Shown here one piece after another: positions 1 through 4,739 of a DNA stretch of 5,287 nt. A model generated the notes under the pieces. The model saw only the letters and a list, made by a program, of their open reading frames with translations, did no database searches and was not told the DNA's origin. The DNA is from Thermoanaerobaculia bacterium (lineage in GTDB: Bacteria > Acidobacteriota > Thermoanaerobaculia > Multivoradales > UBA5704). The first letter of the stretch is position 1. Each line of letters begins with the position of its first letter. The stretch is from contig JAICSG010000333.1 in assembly GCA_025937035.1 (NCBI GenBank), positions 1-5,287 on the forward strand. The letters run 5' to 3'. The translations under genes were made by a program, and so were the position numbers.

Positions 1-60
1 CGCCGGTCGTCTTCACGCGCCCCGGCGATCCTGGGTTGCCGGTTGGGTTTGCCCTCCGAG

Positions 61-118
61 GAGACGTCCCGCCGGCGGTGGCCTGCGGGCGCTGTGCTGA
101 AACGGACTGGGACGTCTC
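61..118. repeat. 10-bp inverted repeat, possible REP-like element
   Basis: The arms GAGACGTCCC (61-70) and GGGACGTCTC (109-118) are perfect reverse complements separated by 38 bases. Each arm itself contains the palindrome GACGTC. Sequences of the form TAGAGACGTCCC paired with its complement resemble dispersed palindromic repeats seen in many GC-rich and cyanobacterial genomes. Whether this one is repeated in its genome cannot be seen from a single copy. Confidence 0.45.
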
Positions 119-158
119 TACGGTTCCTCCACGGATCCGAGGTTTCGGTTCCAACGTA

Positions 159-180
159 GCCCGGGCATTGATGCCCGGGC
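159..180 (-). terminator. GC hairpin after actP, candidate operon terminator
   Basis: GCCCGGGCAT (159-168) and ATGCCCGGGC (171-180) are perfect 10-bp reverse complements around a two-base centre (in RNA, a 9-bp stem with a 4-base loop). It starts 9 bases past the actP stop codon, the usual place for a terminator of the leftward operon. No T-run follows on the minus strand, so it is not a classical intrinsic terminator. It could act as a U-less terminator, protect the mRNA 3' end, or be a dispersed palindromic repeat. Confidence 0.5.
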
Positions 181-189
181 GTGAGCCTC

Positions 190-1761
190 CTACTCCGCCC
201 CGATCGCCAGATACGTCCGCAGCTTCTCGTCCTCGAACTTGGCCTCCGCGGACGGCTCGCGGCTGAGCAGGGAGACCACGATGCCGACCAGGAAGGCGGC
301 GGTCATCGAGACGATGGCCGGGTTCTTGAGCGGGAAGAGGGCATGCTCCTTGTGCAGGATGTCCACCCAGATCGTCGGGCTGATGATGATCAGGAAAACT
401 GACAGGAAGGCGCCGACCAGGATCGACCAGACCGCGCCGGCGGTGGTGAAGCGCTTCCAGACGATCGACATCAGCAGGGCCGGGAAGTTGGCGCTGCAGG
501 CCACGGCGAAGGCGAGGCCGACCATGAAGGCCACGTTCTGCCCTTTGAACAGGATACCGAGCAGGATGGCGAGGATGCCGAAGACCACGGTCGACATCTT
601 GGCCACCCGCACCTGCTCCGCCTCCGTGGCCTGGCCGTGCTTGACCACGTTGACGTAGATGTCGTGCGACAGGGCCGAGGCGCCGGCCAGGGTGAGCCCG
701 GCGACCACCGCGAGGATGGTGGCGAAGGCGACGGCGGCGATGAAGCCGAGGAAGGGGGTGCCGCCCAGGGACTCCGCCAGCAGCGGCGCCGCCATGTTGC
801 CCCCCTTGTCGATGTTGGAGATCACGTCGCGGCCCACCAGCACCGAGGCGCCGAAGCCGACGATGGGGACGATGATGTAGAAGTAGCCGATGAAGCCGGT
901 GGCGTAGAGCACCGACTTGCGGGCCGTTTGGGCGTCCGGCACGGTGTAGAAACGCATCAGGATGTGGGGCAGGCCCAGGAGGCCGAACATCAGCGCCAGG
1001 CCCAGCGAGACGGCGTCGGTCGGGCTGGTCACCAGACCTCCCGGCTCCAGCGCTTTCTGGCCGATCTGGCTCGACACGGCGGCATAGAGATTCCCCGGGC
1101 TGAAGCCGAACTTGGCGAGCACCAGGATGGTCAGCAGGGTGACGCCGAACAACAAGAGGATGGCCTTGACGATCTGCACCCAGGTGGTGGCGATCATGCC
1201 GCCGAAGAGCACGTAGGCGAGCATCACCACGCCCACGATCAGCTCGGCGGCCTCGTACGGAATGCCGAACATCAATTTGATCAGCGCGCCCGCGCCCACC
1301 ATCTGGGCGATGGTGTAGAGCAGGACGGTGAGGATGCCGCCGATGGCGGAGGCGATGCGCACCGGGGTCTGGCGCAGGCGGAAGGCGACCACGTCCGCGA
1401 AGGTGTATTTGCCGAGGTTGCGCAGCGGCTCGGCGATCAGGAACATCAGCGCCGGCCAGCCCACCAGCCAGCCGGTGGCATAGATCATTCCGTCGTAGCC
1501 CTTGAGCGCCACGAGGCCCGCGATGCCGAGGAACGAGGCGGCGCTCATGTAGTCGCCGGACAGGGCGAGGCCGTTCTGCAGCGCGCTGACGCTGCGGCCG
1601 GCGGCGTAGAACTCCTTGGTGGAACGGGTGCGCTTGGCGGCCCAATAGGTGATGTAAAGGGTGACGGCCACGATCAGGAAAAAGAAGATGATGGCCGAGG
1701 CCGTGGGGGAGCCCAGCGAGGTCTGTACGGGAGTCGGAGCGGCGGCTGCTGCGGCTTGCAT
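190..1761 (-). CDS. actP: ActP-like cation/acetate symporter (SSS family)
   Basis: This 523-residue inner-membrane permease belongs to the sodium:solute symporter family (LeuT-type fold, about 13 helices). E. coli ActP, at about 549 residues, takes up acetate and glycolate. Family-typical segments are STKEFYAAGR (47-56), NGLALSGDYMSAASFLGIAG (63-82), FADVVAFRLR (121-130), the MFGLLGLPHILMRFYTVPDA block (258-277) and TLAGASALSHDIY (357-369). The first helix is about 21-40 and a polar, charged cytoplasmic tail follows residue 500. The ATG at 1761 has an AGGAGG Shine-Dalgarno 8 bases upstream. It is the last gene of the porin-DUF485-permease operon, 12 bp after the DUF485 gene. The pairing with a DUF485 gene matches the yjcH-actP arrangement. 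No acs gene is present, so acetate as substrate is likely but not proven; other short monocarboxylates such as pyruvate or propionate are possible. Confidence 0.9.
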   Translation of the reverse strand: MQAAAAAAPTPVQTSLGSPTASAIIFFFLIVAVTLYITYWAAKRTRSTKEFYAAGRSVSALQNGLALSGDYMSAASFLGIAGLVALKGYDGMIYATGWLVGWPALMFLIAEPLRNLGKYTFADVVAFRLRQTPVRIASAIGGILTVLLYTIAQMVGAGALIKLMFGIPYEAAELIVGVVMLAYVLFGGMIATTWVQIVKAILLLFGVTLLTILVLAKFGFSPGNLYAAVSSQIGQKALEPGGLVTSPTDAVSLGLALMFGLLGLPHILMRFYTVPDAQTARKSVLYATGFIGYFYIIVPIVGFGASVLVGRDVISNIDKGGNMAAPLLAESLGGTPFLGFIAAVAFATILAVVAGLTLAGASALSHDIYVNVVKHGQATEAEQVRVAKMSTVVFGILAILLGILFKGQNVAFMVGLAFAVACSANFPALLMSIVWKRFTTAGAVWSILVGAFLSVFLIIISPTIWVDILHKEHALFPLKNPAIVSMTAAFLVGIVVSLLSREPSAEAKFEDEKLRTYLAIGAE

Positions 1762-1769
1762 GGTCGTCT

Positions 1770-1775
1770 CCTCCT
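1770..1775 (-). promoter_or_regulatory. Shine-Dalgarno of actP overlapping the yjcH stop
   Basis: On the minus strand AGGAGG lies 8 bases before the actP ATG. It shares two bases with the TAG stop of the upstream DUF485 gene (1774-1776). A ribosome terminating on the DUF485 frame sits over this site, which favours translational coupling of the two genes. Confidence 0.8.
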
Positions 1776-2070
1776 ACTTGACCTGATCCTTGAGCGATTT
1801 CACGGCCGCGTCGGGGGCACCGTTGGCCCATACCACGTAGGCCGCGGTGAGCACCCAGGCGAGGACGATCACGGCGACGCCGAGCGGAATGCCCAGCGTC
1901 GTGAACTCGCCGATCTTCTGGGCGAGGAACGGCTTGTTCACCGCGATCAGCAGGATGAAGCCGTAATAGAGGATGAACAGCAGCGCTGTCAGGATGATCG
2001 CCATGGTCCACTTTTTGCGGACCAGATCCTTGAACTCCGGCGAAGCCAGCATTTCGCTCGTGCTTTTCAT
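1774..2070 (-). CDS. yjcH: DUF485 small inner-membrane protein (YjcH-like)
   Basis: This 98-residue protein fits the DUF485 family in length and pattern. A short polar N-terminus (1-20) containing LASPEFKDLVRKK leads into a first hydrophobic helix at about 22-44 with the typical YYGFILLIAVNKPFL stretch. A second helix follows at about 58-82 with the family-typical GIPLGVAVIVLAWVLTAAYV, then WANG and a short charged tail. The proteins are nearly always encoded just before an ActP-type symporter, as here, and are assumed to help or stabilise that permease; no activity is established. The ATG at 2070 has GGAGGG 5 bases upstream (complement of 2076-2081). It starts 13 bp after the porin stop and ends 12 bp before actP. 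Confidence 0.9.
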   Translation of the reverse strand: MKSTSEMLASPEFKDLVRKKWTMAIILTALLFILYYGFILLIAVNKPFLAQKIGEFTTLGIPLGVAVIVLAWVLTAAYVVWANGAPDAAVKSLKDQVK

Positions 2071-2075
2071 GTCGT

Positions 2076-2081
2076 CCCTCC
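2076..2081 (-). promoter_or_regulatory. Shine-Dalgarno of the DUF485 gene
   Basis: GGAGGG on the minus strand lies 5 bases before the ATG at 2070 and 2 bases after the porin stop codon. It supports the chosen start and close translational linkage with the porin gene. Confidence 0.75.
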
Positions 2082-2083
2082 GG

Positions 2084-3208
2084 CTAGAAAGCGAACACCT
2101 GATACTGGACCTGGAATTGGCTGCGCTTCTTGGACCGGTCGCGATCGATCGACGTATAGGCGAGCTTCAGGTTCGAGTTGTGGCCGTTGAGCCAGAAGGC
2201 GAGCCCCCCTTGCGTGCGCTTCTCGTCCAGCAGGGTGGCGAGGTCGAAATCCTGGCGGGCCCATTGGATGTAGGGCATCAGCTTGATGCCGGCGAAGTAG
2301 AAGCCGGCCTCGATCATCGTGTTGCTCTGCTTGGGGAGAGACTTGATGAAGAGGTCGCCGTCGATTTTGTTGATGTCGGCCTGCAGGGTGAAGCCGTTGC
2401 CGCCGGCGATCGGCTGGTCCCAGAAGAGGTCGGCCCCATAGTTCTTGTAGGTCGCGCTGCCGCCGCCCGTGAGGTCGCCGTTCTGGCGGTCGAAGCCGCC
2501 GCCGATCGACAGCGTCTGGGTCTTGCCCAGCGAGGTGCCGCGATAGAAGTAGGTGGTCTCCGGGCCGAAGACGTAATAAGCGACGCGTCCGGCGTAGCGG
2601 AAGGCATTGGTGTTGCTCACGCCGCGCACCCCCTGGAAGACGCCGGCGCGATATTCGAGATGATCGTCGAGCAGATAGCCGCGCGCCTGCGCGCCGTAGT
2701 CGCGGCCGGTGCGCGAGGTCGTGGGGACCGATTCGACGAAGGTGTACGGGCCGTAGTCCAACGCCAGGAGGCTGGCGGCCGACTGGAGGTGGTTGTAGGT
2801 CTGCCCGGTGAGCAGCATGCCGCCGTCGAGCTGGAATTGCTTGCTGAAGGCGTACGTGACGATGAAGTCCTGGATGAACATGTCGGCGTTGTTCTTCGAG
2901 CCGTCGGCGTTCCCCTTGCCCAGGTTGGGGGCGTCGGTGTCGAAGAAGACCGTGAGCTGCTTGGACAGGGTGTAGTTGCCCAGCAGGCGGATGCGGCGCA
3001 GGAAGATGTTGTCCGCCTTGGTCTTGTTGTCGGTGTTGTCGATCTCCTCGAGCTGGAGCTGGCCGAGGACGCCGATCTTGAAGCTCTGTTTACCGTCGGC
3101 GGAGGAGAATTGGAGCTGGGCCTTGGCCGGCCAGGAGAGGGAGAAGAGCAGGGCCGCGGAGATCAGGAGAACAACCCGTCGTGAACCCCAAAAGTGATGA
3201 CTTGCCAT
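2084..3208 (-). CDS. OprP/OprO-type outer-membrane porin
   Basis: This 374-residue protein looks like a phosphate-selective porin O/P family beta-barrel. Residues 1-30 form a signal peptide: a charged start with RR at 10-11, a hydrophobic core at 12-26, and AKA before Q31 as the likely cleavage site. The mature chain is all short alternating strands and turns. Family-like segments are FLRRIRLLGNY (69-79), TVFFDTDAPNLG (86-97), GRDYGAQARGYLLDDHLEYR (168-187) followed by AGVFQG, and FWLNGHNSNLKLAYT (338-352). It ends in VFAF, the terminal Phe expected for Bam-dependent barrel assembly. The start at 3208 has AAAGGA 7 bases upstream. As first gene of the operon with a carboxylate symporter, it probably admits that symporter's substrate rather than phosphate; the family name does not settle substrate. 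Selectivity cannot be read from the sequence by eye. Confidence 0.85.
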   Translation of the reverse strand: MASHHFWGSRRVVLLISAALLFSLSWPAKAQLQFSSADGKQSFKIGVLGQLQLEEIDNTDNKTKADNIFLRRIRLLGNYTLSKQLTVFFDTDAPNLGKGNADGSKNNADMFIQDFIVTYAFSKQFQLDGGMLLTGQTYNHLQSAASLLALDYGPYTFVESVPTTSRTGRDYGAQARGYLLDDHLEYRAGVFQGVRGVSNTNAFRYAGRVAYYVFGPETTYFYRGTSLGKTQTLSIGGGFDRQNGDLTGGGSATYKNYGADLFWDQPIAGGNGFTLQADINKIDGDLFIKSLPKQSNTMIEAGFYFAGIKLMPYIQWARQDFDLATLLDEKRTQGGLAFWLNGHNSNLKLAYTSIDRDRSKKRSQFQVQYQVFAF

Positions 3209-3215
3209 CGAAGCA

Positions 3216-3221
3216 TCCTTT
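3216..3221 (-). promoter_or_regulatory. Shine-Dalgarno of the porin gene
   Basis: AAAGGA on the minus strand is 7 bases from the ATG at 3208. It fits the start that gives a complete signal peptide. Confidence 0.7.
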
Positions 3222-3266
3222 CTCGAAATCGCCTGCCGCGAGGCGCGGTGAGCAGGATCCGGGCGT

Positions 3267-3286
3267 TGTCAAACGAGCCTTTTGAC
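3267..3286 (-). promoter_or_regulatory. TTGACA-like -35 inside a GTCAAA-N7-TTTGAC repeat
   Basis: The minus strand reads a perfect TTGACA at 3272-3267, about 60 bases before the porin start. The same place holds an inverted repeat, GTCAAA (3268-3273) and TTTGAC (3281-3286). At 17 bases from TTGACA the sequence is ACCGCG, which is not a -10 box. It may therefore be a promoter needing an activator or another sigma factor, or simply an operator half-site pair. Confidence 0.3.
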
Positions 3287-3428
3287 GTGGTCCGATGCTG
3301 CGCTCGGCCGGAGCCGTTGTCGCCGTTCCGCCGGAGGAGCGCGTCCCCGCACGGCGGGGTGGGGATCGTGCCTACCCATCGGGGTGGGTGAAGCGGCGAT
3401 AGATCCAGATTTTGGGAAAAGGTTGTCC

Positions 3429-3456
3429 AGCGGCGGGCTCCAGAATGCCGCTTTTT
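3429..3456 (+). terminator. Hairpin followed by T-run (plus strand), candidate terminator
   Basis: AGCGGC (3429-3434) pairs with GCCGCT (3447-3452) around a 12-base loop. The final T of the stem begins a run of five T (3452-3456), giving the shape of an intrinsic terminator on the plus strand. No plus-strand gene lies upstream to be terminated. On the minus strand it would follow the VOC gene by about 80 bases, but there the nearest T-run is 8 bases beyond the stem. The short stem and large loop keep confidence low. Confidence 0.3.
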
Positions 3457-3498
3457 CGCTACGAGCCGGGCCGGTCGCGGGCGATGGCATCGGTTGGT

Positions 3499-3512
3499 TG
3501 GTAACGTTACCA
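3499..3512. promoter_or_regulatory. Perfect 14-bp palindrome, LacI-family-type operator
   Basis: TGGTAACGTTACCA is perfectly self-complementary with a central CG. Operators of LacI/GalR-family repressors are typically palindromes of this length with a central CG. It lies 21 bases past the VOC stop and about 290 bases before the porin start. An outer pair, GGCATC (3486-3491) and GATGCC (3528-3533), brackets it. No LacI-family regulator is encoded in the window, so any cognate protein is elsewhere. Confidence 0.45.
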
Positions 3513-3533
3513 CAGTACCGTTCCCGGGATGCC

Positions 3534-4037
3534 TCATTCGAGCGCCTGGCGCAGCAGATCCTCCAGGTCGAGCGGGTCGGTGTACATGACCAGCTCGCCA
3601 TCCGGCCCCTTCGGCCACTGCTCGCGGGGGCGGTCCCAGTAGAGCTCCAGGCCGTTCTGGTCCGGATCGGCCAGATAGATCGCCTCGCTGACCCCGTGGT
3701 CCGCGGCCCCCTGGAGCTGGATTCCGGCCTCCAGGACCCGCCGGAGGGCCCGCCCGAGGTCCCGCCGGGTGGGGTAGCGGATGGCCGCGTGATAGAGCCC
3801 CGTCCTGCCGGGCGGCGGCGGGGTGCCGCCCCGGCTCTCCCAGGTGTTGAGGCCGATGTGGTGGTGGTAGCCCCCGGCCGAGATGAAGGCGGCCTGCGCG
3901 CCGAAGCGGGTGGTGAGCTCGAAGCCGAGCACGCCACAATAGAAAGCTAGCGATTTTTCGATATCGGACACCTTGAGGTGGACGTGCCCGATGTCCGTGC
4001 CGGCGGGGACGGTGTAGGGGGTCGGATCGGATTTCAT
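3534..4037 (-). CDS. VOC-family metalloenzyme (catechol 2,3-dioxygenase-like)
   Basis: This 167-residue protein belongs to the vicinal oxygen chelate (glyoxalase/extradiol dioxygenase) superfamily. Two beta-alpha-beta modules are visible: IGHVHLKVSDIEKSLAFYCG (16-35) with VLGFEL (36-41), and TGLYHAAIRYPTRRDL (79-94). The stretch SAGGYHHHIGLNTW (53-66) and the ending GVSEAIYLADPDQNGLELYW (115-134) are typical of proteins annotated as CatE/catechol 2,3-dioxygenase-like. Likely metal ligands are His18, His83 and Glu131. The substrate is unknown; the class includes ring-cleaving dioxygenases and thiol- or quinone-detoxifying enzymes. I chose the ATG at 4037 because it gives the usual short N-terminus; an ATG at 4058 would add 7 residues and overlap the tetR promoter. 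No Shine-Dalgarno is seen, which may mean a leaderless message. The divergent tetR lies 24 bp away and probably controls it. Confidence 0.8.
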   Translation of the reverse strand: MKSDPTPYTVPAGTDIGHVHLKVSDIEKSLAFYCGVLGFELTTRFGAQAAFISAGGYHHHIGLNTWESRGGTPPPPGRTGLYHAAIRYPTRRDLGRALRRVLEAGIQLQGAADHGVSEAIYLADPDQNGLELYWDRPREQWPKGPDGELVMYTDPLDLEDLLRQALE

Positions 4038-4061
4038 GGCTGAAAAGTGTACGCTCATGGC
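4038..4061. promoter_or_regulatory. 24-bp divergent control region with AGTGTACGCT palindrome
   Basis: Only 24 bases separate the VOC and tetR start codons. The centre, AGTGTACGCT (4046-4055), is an imperfect palindrome (8 of 10 bases) around GTAC. Read on each strand it gives a weak -10-like hexamer, TACGCT on plus (4050-4055) and TACACT on minus (4051-4046). They sit 6 and 8 bases from the tetR and VOC starts. Neither gene has a clear Shine-Dalgarno, so overlapping back-to-back promoters making nearly leaderless transcripts are possible. No good -35 is visible on either strand. A TetR repressor bound here would block both genes. Confidence 0.4.
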
Positions 4062-4688
4062 ATGAAGAAAACCTCATCCGAGCCCCGGAGCCTGCGCGAG
4101 CGGGTGCGCGAGGCGACCCGGCAGGCGCTGCTGGAGGCGGCCGAGCAGACCTTCGCGGAGCAGGGGATCGAGGGGGCCCGCATCGAGGACATCGCGGCGC
4201 GGGCCGGAATCGCCGTCGGCACTTTCTATAACTACTTTCAGGACCGGGACGACCTGCTGAAGGCGCTCGCCGCCGTCCGCCGGGAGACCCTGATCGCCCG
4301 GCTGGACGCCGCGGCGGCGGCCACCAAGGGCTCACCCTGGCAGGCCCAGCTCCTCGGCTTTCTGCGGGCCCTGCTGGAGCACCTGGAGTCGCACCGCCGG
4401 TTCTTCTCGATCATCCTCCAGGCCGAGACCCGGCTCTCCTCGCGGCCCCCCTTCGGCTCCGCCATGGACGAGGTCTACGAGCGGGCCGAGCGCCTGATCC
4501 GGCGGGGGATCCGGCTGGGAATCCTGCGGCGGGACGAGATGGACCTCTTCCCGTCCCTGCTGGTGGGCATGCTGCGGGCGGTGCTGATCCGCGACCGCCA
4601 CGCGGAGTCGCCGGAGTCGCCCACGCCGCTCCCCGATCTGGCCGGCCCCCTCAGCCGCTTCTTCCTCGACGGCGCCGCGAAATCATGA
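4062..4688 (+). CDS. TetR/AcrR-family transcriptional repressor
   Basis: This is a 208-residue one-component regulator. The N-terminal helix-turn-helix domain spans about 11-65: ATRQALLEAAEQTFAEQGIE (18-37), the helix EDIAARAGI (42-50) and the recognition helix AVGTFYNYFQDRDDLLKAL (51-69), the classic TetR signature. The remaining all-helical part (about 75-200) would bind the ligand and form the dimer; it has no family-specific motif I can name. Length is normal. The ATG at 4062 is preferred; a GTG at 4047 would add VYAHG but would lie inside the divergent palindrome. The gene is divergent from the VOC gene and directly precedes the MFS pump, the usual layout for a local repressor of both. 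Its TGA stop lies within the 56-bp dyad that leads to the MFS start. Confidence 0.9.
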   Translation: MKKTSSEPRSLRERVREATRQALLEAAEQTFAEQGIEGARIEDIAARAGIAVGTFYNYFQDRDDLLKALAAVRRETLIARLDAAAAATKGSPWQAQLLGFLRALLEHLESHRRFFSIILQAETRLSSRPPFGSAMDEVYERAERLIRRGIRLGILRRDEMDLFPSLLVGMLRAVLIRDRHAESPESPTPLPDLAGPLSRFFLDGAAKS

Positions 4689-4739
4689 GATCCTTCTCAT
4701 GAGATGAGGAATTCTTCATCTCGTGAGAATGTTCTCATG
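4684..4739. repeat. 56-bp dyad with four TCTCATGAGA-like motifs at tetR-MFS junction
   Basis: The sequence is symmetric about GAATTC (4709-4714). In the inner 36 bp (4694-4729), 16 of 18 pairs match, and both exceptions are G-T pairs that RNA would tolerate, giving a 15-bp stem with a 6-base loop. CATGAGA (4684-4690) and TCTCATG (4733-4739) extend the symmetry, for 24 of 28 pairs overall. TCTCATGAGA-like motifs start at 4681, 4695 (perfect palindrome), 4719 and 4733. The stretch is about 41% G+C inside GC-rich DNA. It could be a TetR operator array, a regulatory RNA hairpin, or both. Confidence 0.75.
4724..4729 (+). promoter_or_regulatory. Weak Shine-Dalgarno of the MFS gene within the dyad arm
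   Basis: TGAGAA lies 7 bases before the ATG at 4737 and is the only ribosome-binding candidate. It forms the outer end of the right arm of the 36-bp hairpin, so folding would hide it. This spacing favours the ATG at 4737 over the one at 4743. Confidence 0.45.

Larger units (their letters stand above)
1..189. other. Non-coding, repeat-rich region downstream of actP
   Basis: I see no convincing gene here; the short open frames lack family similarity and a ribosome binding site. The region is dense in inverted repeats. CGCCGG at 1-6 pairs with CCGGCG at 22-27. GAGACGTCCC at 61-70 pairs with GGGACGTCTC at 109-118. CGGATCCG at 132-139 is an 8-bp palindrome. A 10-bp hairpin lies at 159-180. This composition is typical of extragenic palindromic repeats or a 3' untranslated region. 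No tRNA, rRNA or riboswitch that I recognise is present. Confidence 0.6.
3209..3533. other. 325-bp intergenic region upstream of the porin operon
   Basis: No coding frame here looks real. It must carry the promoter of the leftward porin-DUF485-actP operon, since the neighbouring VOC gene is followed by a non-coding gap. Reading from the VOC side I see a perfect palindrome (3499-3512), a hairpin with a plus-strand T-run (3429-3456), an AT-richer patch at about 3409-3420, two small GC hairpins (ACCCA/TGGGT at 3374-3389; CCCCGC/GCGGGG at 3345-3359) and a GTCAAA/TTTGAC repeat at 3268-3286. No full sigma-70 or sigma-54 promoter is convincing. Confidence 0.65.

Noticed and set aside
36..266. Small plus-strand frame of 76 codons at the left edge
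   Set aside because: No ribosome binding site, Arg/Pro-rich composition, crosses the hairpins and overlaps the end of actP.
637..2190. Long plus-strand open frame (517 codons) opposite actP and the DUF485 gene
   Set aside because: Its translation is a low-complexity run of Asp, Glu, Gly, Arg and His with no domain. It is the antisense shadow of GC-rich, strongly conserved membrane-protein genes.
1973..3184. Plus-strand open frame of 403 codons opposite the porin
   Set aside because: Repetitive Val/Glu/Leu/Ala composition with no recognisable family; it mirrors the codon bias of the porin gene, which has a signal peptide, ribosome binding site and family motifs.
4047..4061. Upstream GTG start for tetR
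   Set aside because: It adds only VYAHG, lies inside the divergent palindrome and would overlap candidate promoter elements; the ATG at 4062 gives the normal N-terminus.
3163..4335. Minus-strand open frame of 390 codons across the VOC and tetR genes and the intergenic gap
   Set aside because: It runs antisense through the tetR helix-turn-helix region and out of frame through the VOC gene, with Pro/Arg-rich composition typical of shadow frames.
4684..4739. Reading the tetR-MFS dyad as a classical intrinsic terminator
   Set aside because: There is no T-run after the stem and the MFS start codon lies within its outer arm, so it does not fit termination ahead of a cotranscribed gene.
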